Origin: Variovorax sp. Sphag1AA
GTDB lineage: Bacteria > Pseudomonadota > Gammaproteobacteria > Burkholderiales > Burkholderiaceae_C
Direction of reading: 5' to 3'
Length of the DNA: 64,000 nucleotides
Assembly (NCBI RefSeq): GCF_014192575.1
Contig: NZ_JACHYC010000001.1
Span: forward strand, 1,054,001-1,118,000
Of the stretch, positions 25,470 to 34,015 are shown in pieces. The position numbers and the translations under genes were made by a program. The notes beneath the pieces were generated by a model, which saw only the letters and a program-made list of their open reading frames with translations, was not told the DNA's origin and made no database searches. Position 1 is the first letter of the stretch. Each line of letters opens with the position of its first letter.

Positions 25470-26440
25470 AGAAACGGACCTTTCTCGCCCTTGCGGCGCT
25501 GACCTGCTGCAGCCCCTTCGCGGGCGCCCAGACCTATCCGACCAAGCCCATCACCTTGGTCGTCCCCTCGGTGGCGGGTGGTGCGGTCGACGTGATCGCG
25601 CGGTCGCTCGCGGACGAGATGAGCAAGCGGATGGGCCAGGCCATCATCGTCGACAACCGGCCGGGCGCGGCGGGCATGCTGGCCGCGCAGTACGTCGCGC
25701 GCGCCAACCCCGATGGCTATAGCGTGCTCGTCACGCATTCGGGACCGATCCTGAACGCGCCCTTCCTCTTTGCGAAGGTTCCCTACGACGTGAAGCGCGA
25801 CCTGAGCCTCATCTCGCAGTTGTGCACCGGGCAACTCGTGCTGGCGGTCAACACGACGATCACGCCCGCGAAGACGATGAAGGAGTTCGTCGCCTGGGCC
25901 GAGCGAAACAAGGGCAACGTGAGCTACGGCTCCTACGGCATCGGTACGGCCGGACACCTCATGGGCTCGTACCTCAGCGATTCACGCAAGCTGGACATGG
26001 TGCATGTCGCCTACAAGGCCGAAGCGCCGATGCTGCAGGACCTCATCGGTGGACAGGTCGCCTGGGGCATCGCCTCGACCGGCTCGCTCGCGCCGCACGT
26101 GGCAACGGGCCGCGTGCGCATCCTCGCGGTGATGGGCGACCATCGCATGCCCGACTACCCCAATGTGCCGACGATGGCCGAAGCGGGATTCCCAGATAGC
26201 GAATTCAAGACCGTGGGATGGATCGCGATGCTCGGTCCGGCCAATCTGCCGCCACCGGTGCTTGCACGGCTGGAGCAGGAAGCCCGCGCCGCGGTGCAGA
26301 CGACCACGATGAAGGCGCGTTTCCAGGCTTTCGGCATGGAGGTCATGGGAACCACTTCCGCCGAGTTCCGCCGCGACTTCGACGCGACCGCACCGATCAG
26401 CGAACGGATGATCCGCAATTCGGGCGCGAAGGTGGAGTGA
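25466..26440 (+). CDS. TctC/Bug-family solute-binding protein
   Basis: 324-residue periplasmic binding protein. Signal peptide MKKRTFLALAALTCCSPFAGA, then TYPTKPITLVVPSVAGGAVD, VDNRPGAAGMLAAQYVA, and VAYKAEAPMLQDLIGGQV, all Bug hallmarks. It starts inside the thioesterase stop (ATGA) and ends four bases before the alkylsulfatase ATG, so it is firmly part of this operon. Distinct in sequence from the Bug protein at 1142; each catabolic operon has its own. It may bind the carboxylate product or the sulfate ester. No membrane permease genes are nearby. Confidence 0.92.
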   Translation: MKKRTFLALAALTCCSPFAGAQTYPTKPITLVVPSVAGGAVDVIARSLADEMSKRMGQAIIVDNRPGAAGMLAAQYVARANPDGYSVLVTHSGPILNAPFLFAKVPYDVKRDLSLISQLCTGQLVLAVNTTITPAKTMKEFVAWAERNKGNVSYGSYGIGTAGHLMGSYLSDSRKLDMVHVAYKAEAPMLQDLIGGQVAWGIASTGSLAPHVATGRVRILAVMGDHRMPDYPNVPTMAEAGFPDSEFKTVGWIAMLGPANLPPPVLARLEQEARAAVQTTTMKARFQAFGMEVMGTTSAEFRRDFDATAPISERMIRNSGAKVE

Positions 26441-26444
26441 CGTC

Positions 26445-28289
26445 ATGAATGCCCCGGCAGACGACAACTTCGACAACGCGCATCGCGGCTTCGTCGCCAC
26501 CATCCCCGACGCGGAGATCCGCGACGCCAAGGGCCGGATGGTGTGGAGCATGCGCGACTACGCCTTTCTCGACGACCCGGAGCCCGCGCCCACGGTGCAC
26601 CCCAACCTCTGGCGGCATGCGCGGTTGAACGCAGTGCACGGCCTCTTCAAGGTGACCGAGCGCGTCTACCAGGTGCGCGGCTTCGACGTGGCCAACATCA
26701 GCTTCATCGAAGGCGACACCGGCGTGATCATCATCGACCCGCTGACAGTCGCCGAGACCGCGGAGGCCGCGCTCAAGCTCTACCGCGCGCATCGCGGCGA
26801 CCGCCCGGTGACCGGGATGATCTACACCCACAGCCACACCGATCACTTCGGCGGTGCGCGCGGTGCGCTCGACGAAGCCGATGCGATCGCGCGGCGCGTG
26901 CCGATCGTCGCGCCCAAGGGTTTCATGTGGCACACGGTGTCGGAGAACCTCATCGCGGGCAACGCGATGGGACGACGCGCCATGTTCCAGTTCGGATCCA
27001 GCCTGCCGAAGAGCGCCTGTGGCCATGTGGACTGCGGCATGGGCAAGGCCGTCCCCAACGGCACGCAGACGCTGCTGCCGCCTACGCAGACCATCGAACG
27101 CGAGACCGAGACGCATGTGATCGACGGCGTGGAGATCATCTTCCACCTCGCGCTGGAGAGCGAAGCCCCCTCGGAGATGTTCATGCACTTCCCGGGGCTG
27201 CGCGCGCTCAACACCGCGGAGATCGGCACGCAGGCGCTGCACAACCTCTGCCCGCTGCGAGGTGCGCAGGTGCGCGACGCGCGGCTGTGGTCGCGGTATC
27301 TGGATGAAGCGCTCGACCGCTATGCGCCGACCGCTGATGTGGTCTTCGCGCAGCACAACTGGCCGACCTGGGGCAACGAGAACATCCGCTTCTACCTGCG
27401 CCAGCAGCGTGACCTCTACAAGCACCTGCACGACCAGACGGTGCGATTGATGAACCGCGGGCTCACCGGCATCGAGGTGGCCGAAGCCATGACGCTCCCC
27501 GCATCGCTCGCCGAGCCCTGGGCCAACCACGGCTTCTACGGGACGATCTCGCACAACGTGAAGTCGATCGTTCAGTACTACCTGGGCTGGTACGACGGCA
27601 ACCCGGCGCATCTGCAGGCGCTGCCACCGGAGATGTCGGGGCCGCGCTATGTCGAGTACATGGGCGGCGCCGAAGCACTGCTGGAGCGGGCCCGCGCCGA
27701 TTTCGGGCGCGGCGAGCATCGCTGGGTTGCAGAGGTCACGAACCATCTCGTCTTCGCGCAGCCCGACAACGCCGATGCGCGCGCACTATGTGCCGACGCG
27801 CTGGAACAGCTCGGCTTCGCGACCGAATCGGCCACCTGGCGCAACGCCTACCTGCTCGGCGCGCAGGAACTGCGCAAGGGCGTGCTCAACATCCGCCGCC
27901 GGAACATCAGCCGCGACATGGTCTCGGCCTTGCCGATCGAACTGCTGCTGGACTACTTCGCGATCCGAATCGACGCGCAGCAGGCCGAAGGCGTCGAGAT
28001 GCGCATCGAGTGGTTCAACCCCGACACCAACGAGCGCTGGGCCATGCGCCTCGAGAACGCGACCATGACCTACCTGCCCGGCCCGGTGCTTGGCGATGCG
28101 ACCGCGCGCGTCTCGATCGGCCGCGATGCACTGGCCGCACTCCAGATGGACCCTGCCGGCCTGCCTGCCGCCTTCGAGCGCCTGCATGGCGAAGGCCGCA
28201 TCGGCGTCGACGGCAACGCATCGAGCGTGGTCCGGCTGCTGGGCATGCTCGAAGTGTTCGAGGGCATGTTCCACGTCGTCGAGCCCTGA
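26445..28289 (+). CDS. alkyl sulfatase (SdsA-type metallo-beta-lactamase fold)
   Basis: 614-residue type III alkylsulfatase. The Zn-binding motif THSHTDHFGG has H129, H131, D133 and H134. The family blocks APSEMFMHFPGLRALNTAEI, HNLCPLRGAQVRDARLW and FAQHNWPTWG follow, then the dimerisation domain and a C-terminal SCP2-like domain. It hydrolyses alkyl sulfate esters (SDS-like) to alcohol plus sulfate by C-O or S-O cleavage depending on class. SdsA1 of Pseudomonas is exported; no signal peptide is visible here, so action in the cytoplasm is inferred. It lies directly before the aldehyde and alcohol dehydrogenase genes, which would oxidise the released alcohol. Confidence 0.92.
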   Translation: MNAPADDNFDNAHRGFVATIPDAEIRDAKGRMVWSMRDYAFLDDPEPAPTVHPNLWRHARLNAVHGLFKVTERVYQVRGFDVANISFIEGDTGVIIIDPLTVAETAEAALKLYRAHRGDRPVTGMIYTHSHTDHFGGARGALDEADAIARRVPIVAPKGFMWHTVSENLIAGNAMGRRAMFQFGSSLPKSACGHVDCGMGKAVPNGTQTLLPPTQTIERETETHVIDGVEIIFHLALESEAPSEMFMHFPGLRALNTAEIGTQALHNLCPLRGAQVRDARLWSRYLDEALDRYAPTADVVFAQHNWPTWGNENIRFYLRQQRDLYKHLHDQTVRLMNRGLTGIEVAEAMTLPASLAEPWANHGFYGTISHNVKSIVQYYLGWYDGNPAHLQALPPEMSGPRYVEYMGGAEALLERARADFGRGEHRWVAEVTNHLVFAQPDNADARALCADALEQLGFATESATWRNAYLLGAQELRKGVLNIRRRNISRDMVSALPIELLLDYFAIRIDAQQAEGVEMRIEWFNPDTNERWAMRLENATMTYLPGPVLGDATARVSIGRDALAALQMDPAGLPAAFERLHGEGRIGVDGNASSVVRLLGMLEVFEGMFHVVEP

Positions 28290-28305
28290 TCTTCCAAGGA
28301 ATCCA

Positions 28306-29706
28306 ATGCACCACTACAGGCTTCTCTCCAACGGCCGCTTGATCGACGCGCCGCTGATTTTCAAGGTGATCGACCCTGCGACGGAAGAGATCATCGGCAA
28401 CGCGCCGGACTGCACGCCCGGGTTGCTCGACGACACCGTGACCGCCGCGCAGGCCGCCTTTCCCGGCTGGCGCGAAACGCCGATCGATGCACGCCGCGAG
28501 CGCATCGAAGCGCTCGCGAACTGCATCAAGAACAATGCCGAGGAACTCGCGCGCCTGCTGACCGCAGAGCAAGGGCGTCCGCTCGCGCTCGCACGGCAGG
28601 AGGTCCTGGGCTGCGTCCACTGGTGCCGCACCATCGCGAAGATGGATCTGCCCGAAAGCACCCGCATCGACAAGGCCGGCGTGACCTGGACCACGCGCCG
28701 CGTGCCGCTGGGGGTGGTTGCGGCGATCGTGCCGTGGAACTTCCCGTTCGCGCTCGCAGTGTGGAAGCTCGCGCCCGCGCTGCTTGCCGGCAACACGGTG
28801 ATCGTGAAGCCTTCGCCCTTCACGCCGCTGACCGCACTCCGCCTCGGCGAGCTGGCGGCAGATATCTTCCCGGCCGGGGTGTTGAACGTGCTGTCGGGCG
28901 GCGATGCCCTCGGGCCTGCGCTCACGGCACATCCGGGCATCGCGAAGGTGACCTTCACCGGTTCCACCGCGACCGGCCGGCGCGTGATGAGTTCGGCGGC
29001 CGCCACGCTCAAGCGCCTCACGCTGGAGCTGGGTGGCAACGACGCGGCGATCGTCATGCCCGACGTGGACGTCGCCAAGGTCGCGCGCAGGCTCTTCATG
29101 GGCGCATTCATGAACTCGGGCCAGGTGTGCATCGCAGCCAAGCGCATCTACGTCCACGATGCGATCTACGACCAGTTCGCGAAAGCTTTCGTCGCCGCGG
29201 CCGAATCCGCGACGATGGGCCCCGGTGCCGACGAGCGCACCGTGCTCGGCCCGGTGCAGAACCGTCCGCAGTACGAGCGGGTGAAGGACCTGATCGAAGC
29301 CACGCACAAAGCCGGCCACCGCTTCCTGACGGGCGGCGCGGTGCCCGAAGGCCCGGGCTTCTTCATCCCGCCCGCCGTGGTCGACAACCCGCCCGACGAT
29401 GCGCGCGTCGTGGTCGAGGAACCCTTCGGCCCTCTCGTGCCGCTCCTGCGCTTCAGCGAGGTGGACGAGGTCGTGCGCCGCGCGAATGCCTCGGAGTTCG
29501 GCCTCGGCGGCTCGGTCTGGTCGGCGGATGTCGAACAGGCGAAGGCCATCGGCGCACGACTGGAGACCGGCACGGTCTGGATCAACAACGTGCAGCTCCT
29601 GGACCCGCTCGCGCCCTTCGCCGGCCGCAAGCAATCGGGTGTGGGCGTCGAGAACGGCGCCGAGGGGCTTCTCGAATTCACCGCAATCCAGACAATGGTG
29701 GCCTGA
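28306..29706 (+). CDS. aldehyde dehydrogenase, NAD(P)-dependent
   Basis: 466-residue aldehyde dehydrogenase superfamily enzyme. IVPWNFPF, the catalytic Glu241 in LELGGNDAAIV, and the catalytic Cys275 in NSGQVCIAAKRIYV are intact; EEPFGPLVPLL and the oligomerisation tail (KQSGVGVENGAEGL) follow. It converts an aldehyde to the acid for the ligase at 23458. A CCAAGGAATCC ribosome site precedes ATG 28306. Its position between sulfatase and alcohol dehydrogenase gives a complete alcohol-to-acid sequence. Confidence 0.93.
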   Translation: MHHYRLLSNGRLIDAPLIFKVIDPATEEIIGNAPDCTPGLLDDTVTAAQAAFPGWRETPIDARRERIEALANCIKNNAEELARLLTAEQGRPLALARQEVLGCVHWCRTIAKMDLPESTRIDKAGVTWTTRRVPLGVVAAIVPWNFPFALAVWKLAPALLAGNTVIVKPSPFTPLTALRLGELAADIFPAGVLNVLSGGDALGPALTAHPGIAKVTFTGSTATGRRVMSSAAATLKRLTLELGGNDAAIVMPDVDVAKVARRLFMGAFMNSGQVCIAAKRIYVHDAIYDQFAKAFVAAAESATMGPGADERTVLGPVQNRPQYERVKDLIEATHKAGHRFLTGGAVPEGPGFFIPPAVVDNPPDDARVVVEEPFGPLVPLLRFSEVDEVVRRANASEFGLGGSVWSADVEQAKAIGARLETGTVWINNVQLLDPLAPFAGRKQSGVGVENGAEGLLEFTAIQTMVA

Positions 29707-29741
29707 CGGTCGCCATCCTTCCCCACTCACTAGGGCTCACC

Positions 29742-30851
29742 ATGCAAATGAAATCCAAGGCTGTCGTGTTCCGCGCGGACGGCGTCACCGTCCATGTCGA
29801 GGACATCGTCGTCGACCCGCCCGGGCCGAACGAAGTCATGATCCGCCTCGCGGCCTGCGGCGTGTGCCACAGCGATCTTTCCGTGACCAATGGCACCTTG
29901 CCGCTTCAACCACCGGTGATCCTCGGGCACGAAGGCGCAGGGGTGGTCACACAGGTCGGTGCGGGCGTGACCGACCTGAAGGTCGGCGACCACGTCATCA
30001 GCAGCTTCGTCAACACGTGCGGCCGCTGCCGCTACTGCACCACCGGTCGCCCGAACCTCTGCGATGCCGGCAACACCACGCCGTGGAGCCTGCCCGGCGG
30101 CCACGTGCGCACGCACGATGCGTCCGGCCAGCCGCTCAACATCATGGGGGGTTGCGGCGTGATGTCCGAATACGCAACGCTGCATGAGAACAACGTGGTG
30201 AAGATCGCGCCCGATGCGCCGCTCGACCGCTGCGCGCTGATCGGCTGCGGCGTGATGACCGGCTGGGGCGCCGCCTGCAATACGGCGAAGGTGGAGCCCG
30301 CATCCATCTGCGTGGTGTTCGGCGCGGGCGGCGTGGGCCTCAGCGCCATCCAGGGCTGCCAGAACGCGGGTGCCTCGATGATCGTCGCGGTCGACATGCT
30401 CGCGAGCAAGCTGGAGATGGCGAAGCTCTTCGGCGCCACGCATGTGGTCGATGCGTCGAAATCCGAGAACCTCGTGAAGGAACTGCGCAAGCTGACCGGC
30501 GGCGGCGCCGACTATGCCTTCGAATGCGTGGGCCACGGCGAGATCGTGGCGCAGGCCTACGGGTGTCTCCGCAAGGGCGGCACCGCGGTGGTCGTCGGGC
30601 TCGCCGGTCCGGCGGATCTCACCAGCCTGCGCACCGCGAGCTTCGCGCTCGAAGAGAAGACGATCAAGGGCAGCTACTACGGCTCGACCCGGCCGCGCCA
30701 CGACTTTCCGCGGCTCGTTTCGCTCTATCAGAGCGGCAAGCTCAAGCTCGACGAACTCATCACGCGGCGCTACCGCATCGACGAGGCACCGCAGGCCTTC
30801 GAGGATCTTGCGCAAGGCCGTAACGCACGGGGCGTGATCGTTTTCGACTGA
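29742..30851 (+). CDS. zinc-dependent alcohol dehydrogenase (MDR)
   Basis: 369-residue medium-chain dehydrogenase/reductase. The catalytic zinc site is in ACGVCHSD and GHEGAGVV. The structural zinc lobe is CGRCRYCTTGRPNLC (four Cys). The Rossmann glycines are VVFGAGGVGLSAIQG. It resembles class III/aryl or long-chain alcohol dehydrogenases. It would oxidise the alcohol freed by the alkylsulfatase. Last gene of the rightward operon; it ends nine bases before the convergent ATP-grasp-like gene. Confidence 0.93.
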   Translation: MQMKSKAVVFRADGVTVHVEDIVVDPPGPNEVMIRLAACGVCHSDLSVTNGTLPLQPPVILGHEGAGVVTQVGAGVTDLKVGDHVISSFVNTCGRCRYCTTGRPNLCDAGNTTPWSLPGGHVRTHDASGQPLNIMGGCGVMSEYATLHENNVVKIAPDAPLDRCALIGCGVMTGWGAACNTAKVEPASICVVFGAGGVGLSAIQGCQNAGASMIVAVDMLASKLEMAKLFGATHVVDASKSENLVKELRKLTGGGADYAFECVGHGEIVAQAYGCLRKGGTAVVVGLAGPADLTSLRTASFALEEKTIKGSYYGSTRPRHDFPRLVSLYQSGKLKLDELITRRYRIDEAPQAFEDLAQGRNARGVIVFD

Positions 30852-30860
30852 GCGGCCTGC

Positions 30861-31913
30861 TCAGGCGCCTCGGGCCGCCAGGCGCGACTTCACGGCACGG
30901 ACCAGCGGTTCGATGCACGACGGAGGGAACGGCGACACGCTGCTGACGTTGATCTCGCAGAGCACATAGCGGTCGTCCTGCCCGGACGCCGGCTCGCCGA
31001 ACATGAAGTCGCAGTCCCATAGCAGCGGCAATTGGTCGCGGGTCAACCCGACGCGCTCCCGCAGTTGGTCGACCCATTGCGTTTCGAGCAGCCGCTTGAG
31101 CGTCTGGAACTGCGACAGATGCGCGTCGTGATAGAGCCTGGGGCCAGGCACCGGTGCCGGCTGCCCTGGCTGCGCCGGGTACAGGGCATTGATCGCCTGG
31201 TGACCGAAGCCGGTCACGCGATCCTCGACGAGATAGGCGCGCACCATGCCGTCGACCAGACGCGGCTGCCACGCCTGGTCGATCATGTGGCCGCCATTGG
31301 TGGGCTCGAAGTACGGCGCCATACGCTGCAGTAGTGCCGGAAGGTCGATCCGCTCCTCCTCGCTCCCGCGCTGCGCGTGCCGCACGCGAAGCAGAGGCGA
31401 GCCTTCGACGCGCTCGACCCGCCACACACCGATGCCGCTGTGCCCCCGGTACTGCTTGAGCACCCGCGCCCCGGCGCGCAGGCGATCGGGCAACCCGGCG
31501 GCGAGCTGTTCGAGGCTTTCCACCCGAACCGTGTCGCTGCCGAATGCGAGATCGCGCACGTCGACCAGGACGTCCTTGGTTCCCAGTCGCAGGATCGCGT
31601 CTGGATGCGTGCTGACCAGGACACCTGCCCGCGCCACGTCACGCAGGATGAGATCGAGCTTGTCACGTCGCCGGCCGCCCTCGATCGGGTTGCACCAGAC
31701 GAGCACGGCGTCGACGCCAAGTAGCTGCGCGGCGACCTCGTCGGCGAAGTCATCGTTGAAGATGGCCGGTTGCGCCGCCACGCCAGCAGCCGCGAAGGAT
31801 GCGAACAGCGCTGCGAATCGGCTTTCGGATGGATCGCTGCGGTCACGCGCGGCTCGGTCGCCTGGGTAGAGCAAGGCCACGGACATCGGACGCATGGACA
31901 TCGTGACGTTCAT
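30861..31913 (-). CDS. Cj0069-like / ATP-grasp-like protein
   Basis: 350-residue protein of no assigned function. The N-terminal domain starts SVALLYPGDRAARDR; the middle has GARVLKQYRGHSGIGVWRVE, the ATP-grasp-style lysine plus glycine loop. The C-terminal part has LLWDCDFMFGE and YVLCEINVSSVSPFPPSC, the acidic/Asn metal-binding end of an ATP-grasp fold. It matches what is called the Cj0069 family. It may ligate a carboxylate to an amine, but the substrate is unknown. AGGAG precedes ATG 31913, deciding between several in-frame Met codons. Divergent from the DMT permease gene, 72 bases away; they may share a function. Confidence 0.7.
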   Translation of the reverse strand: MNVTMSMRPMSVALLYPGDRAARDRSDPSESRFAALFASFAAAGVAAQPAIFNDDFADEVAAQLLGVDAVLVWCNPIEGGRRRDKLDLILRDVARAGVLVSTHPDAILRLGTKDVLVDVRDLAFGSDTVRVESLEQLAAGLPDRLRAGARVLKQYRGHSGIGVWRVERVEGSPLLRVRHAQRGSEEERIDLPALLQRMAPYFEPTNGGHMIDQAWQPRLVDGMVRAYLVEDRVTGFGHQAINALYPAQPGQPAPVPGPRLYHDAHLSQFQTLKRLLETQWVDQLRERVGLTRDQLPLLWDCDFMFGEPASGQDDRYVLCEINVSSVSPFPPSCIEPLVRAVKSRLAARGA

Positions 31914-31985
31914 CGTGGCTCCTGGCGCCGTTGCGAGGCGATCTTCCCCGACTGCGCAGGTTGGTGTCTACTGACACATCGCCCA

Positions 31986-33032
31986 ATGAACACCTATCCC
32001 GCCATCCACGGCGGCCTCCTCGCCCTGTTAGCAGCGACGCTCTTCGGCATCAGCGCGCCGTTTGTCCAGCGTGCCGGCGCGGGGCTCGGGCCGTTCTCGA
32101 CTGCGGCGCTGCTCTATGCCGGCGCTGCCGTCATGGGCGCGCTCCTGCGCCAGCCGCTCGAACGAGAAGCATCCGTTCGTCGCGGCGATCTCGGCCGGCT
32201 AGCGCTCATGGCGCTCTTCGGCGCCGGCATCGCGCCAGTTGCACTCGCATGGGGCCTGCAGCACACGAGCGGCACCAGCGCCTCCCTCATGCTGGCGCTC
32301 GAGGCGCTGTTCACCGCCGTGCTCGCCCGTCTGCTCTACCGCGAGGTGATGGATCGCCGCGTGTGGACGGCAATGCTCTTGCTGTTCGCAGGCGGCATCG
32401 CACTCGTGCTCGATCGAGGCCTGGCTGGCAGAACGCAAGGGCTCGGCCTTCTCGCAGTGCTTGGTGCCACTGCTGCCTGGGGAATCGACAACGCGCTGTC
32501 GCGCCCGCTGGCAGAGCGCGATCCCGGGCAAGTGGTGCTCGGCAAATCCCTGCTGGGCGCAACGATCACCGCCACGCTCGCGTTCGCATCTCGCGAGCCG
32601 CTACCAGGCTGGAGTGCTGCGCTTGGGCTGCTCGCAATCGGCGCGAGCGGCTACGGTTTGAGTCTGCGGCTCTATCTGCTCGCGCAGCGCGCGTTCGGCG
32701 CGGCACGCACGGGCTCGGTCTTCGCGTTTGCGCCTTTCATCGGTGCCCTTGGCGCGATCGCGCTCGGCGACCGGTCGCTCAGCACCGGCATGGCCATCGG
32801 CGGCGCGCTGATGCTTTCAGGTGTCGTGCTGCATCTGGCGGAGTCGCATGGCCATGAACACGATCACCATGAACTCCAGCACGAGCATGCGCACTCGCAT
32901 GACGATGGGCACCACACGCATACGCACGACCCGATGCCCGTGGGCCCGCACAGCCACCCGCATCGCCACGAGCCCTTGAGGCATTCGCATCCGCATGTGC
33001 CGGATGCTCATCACACCCATGAGCATCCGTAG
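31986..33032 (+). CDS. EamA/DMT permease with a 62-residue His-rich C-terminal tail
   Basis: 348-residue inner-membrane protein: ten hydrophobic segments in two EamA-type halves (first helix GGLLALLAATLFGISAPFV; last ending MAIGGALMLSGVVLHL). A hydrophilic tail follows from about residue 287 to the end, with 24 His in 62 residues, in runs such as HEHDHHELQHEHAHSHDDGH. EamA permeases export metabolites. His-rich tails are typical of zinc, nickel or cobalt transport and buffering, and are unusual in this family. It ends six bases before the convergent gene at 33038. Metal-linked transport is inferred from the tail alone. Confidence 0.85.
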   Translation: MNTYPAIHGGLLALLAATLFGISAPFVQRAGAGLGPFSTAALLYAGAAVMGALLRQPLEREASVRRGDLGRLALMALFGAGIAPVALAWGLQHTSGTSASLMLALEALFTAVLARLLYREVMDRRVWTAMLLLFAGGIALVLDRGLAGRTQGLGLLAVLGATAAWGIDNALSRPLAERDPGQVVLGKSLLGATITATLAFASREPLPGWSAALGLLAIGASGYGLSLRLYLLAQRAFGAARTGSVFAFAPFIGALGAIALGDRSLSTGMAIGGALMLSGVVLHLAESHGHEHDHHELQHEHAHSHDDGHHTHTHDPMPVGPHSHPHRHEPLRHSHPHVPDAHHTHEHP

Positions 33033-33037
33033 CACCC

Positions 33038-33820
33038 CTACCAAAGCCGCGCCAGAGGCATCACGACACCGGTGAACAGCGACGTTGCCATGGGCCTTGG
33101 CCGGAACGAGCGCGCAATGCCCACGTCGAACGTCAGTCGCCGGGTCGGGCTGTACGTGACCGCCGCAAGAAGCTGCATGCCGTTGTCGGCCCCGTTGCGA
33201 TGAGTGCCGGAGACTTCCCCGGTCAGTTCCCACGGTCCTGACCACAAGGTCGAGAACGAAGCCGAAGCGCCGATCTGCGTGTGCGAAGTGCCGGGATCGG
33301 CCTGCCCCAGTTGCGTCGCGTTGAGGTTGGCGTCCATGTGCAACGGCCCGAGGTTGCGGCTGAAGATCGTGTTGATCGTGTAGTCGGTCTTGCCGCTGCC
33401 GATCACGTCGTTGGCGGTCGGCAGCTTGACATCGAACTCCATGCCGAACGCCGTCGCATCGTCGACGATCCACGCCCGCTTCAACGTCAGGGTGGTGTCG
33501 CCCACGCCTTGCGACCGGCCGAGGTCGCCGTTCTGCCAGACGTACGCTTCCCCGCCGACGAGCACACCCCACTTGTCGTCGAAGGCCAGCTTGAGGAGAT
33601 AAGGCGTGCTGTTGCGCAAGGACTGGCCGTCGCTCCTGCGCTGGCCGCCGAGCTCGAGTTCGAGCTGGCCCGGCGCAGGCAACTGCGCAGGGCTCGAGAC
33701 CGAGGGGCGATAGGGGGTGATGGGCGGCCCGCCGTCGTTGTCGTCTGCATGCGCGATCCCCGCCGCAGCCATCGAGCCGAGTGCCAGTGCCGCGATGCGA
33801 GCCGTCAGGTGATGAAGCAT
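33038..33820 (-). CDS. outer-membrane beta-barrel-type protein (transporter-like)
   Basis: 260-residue exported protein. Signal peptide ends at GIAHA-DD (about residue 25). The rest alternates short polar and aromatic strands (GQLELELGGQRR, GVLVGGEAYVWQNGD, TLTLKRAWIVDDATAFGMEFD, TINTIFSRNLGPLHMDANL) and finishes in an aromatic residue (PLARLW), the C-terminal signature of outer-membrane barrels. The PSVSSPAQLPAPGQLELE start and GVGDTTLTLK segment resemble the 'MetA-pathway/phenol degradation' transporter-like barrels. Role unknown. Divergent from the ABC operon. Confidence 0.7.
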   Translation of the reverse strand: MLHHLTARIAALALGSMAAAGIAHADDNDGGPPITPYRPSVSSPAQLPAPGQLELELGGQRRSDGQSLRNSTPYLLKLAFDDKWGVLVGGEAYVWQNGDLGRSQGVGDTTLTLKRAWIVDDATAFGMEFDVKLPTANDVIGSGKTDYTINTIFSRNLGPLHMDANLNATQLGQADPGTSHTQIGASASFSTLWSGPWELTGEVSGTHRNGADNGMQLLAAVTYSPTRRLTFDVGIARSFRPRPMATSLFTGVVMPLARLW

Positions 33821-33890
33821 GCGTTGATTGTGATGCCGCGGCCTTGGCAGTTGCCTGACTTTTCATCCCTCGCCTCCGGCACCTCCCGAC

Positions 33891-33919
33891 TCGACACGGG
33901 GGAATGCGAGCCCTATAGT
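33891..33919 (+). promoter_or_regulatory. sigma70-type promoter for the ABC operon
   Basis: TCGACA (33891-33896) matches the -35 consensus at five of six positions. A 17-base spacer is followed by TATAGT (33914-33919), also five of six. It lies about 97 bases upstream of the binding-protein ATG (34016), with nothing else to drive. This is the best core promoter seen in the window. Confidence 0.6.
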
Positions 33920-34015
33920 CGCTTTCCTCCTGGGCCGCGACAGCACCCGGAAGAGCCGCTGCCAACAGTGGCGCAGGAGATCTCGACAGTGCCAATCCAC
34001 AACGAAGGAGACGCA

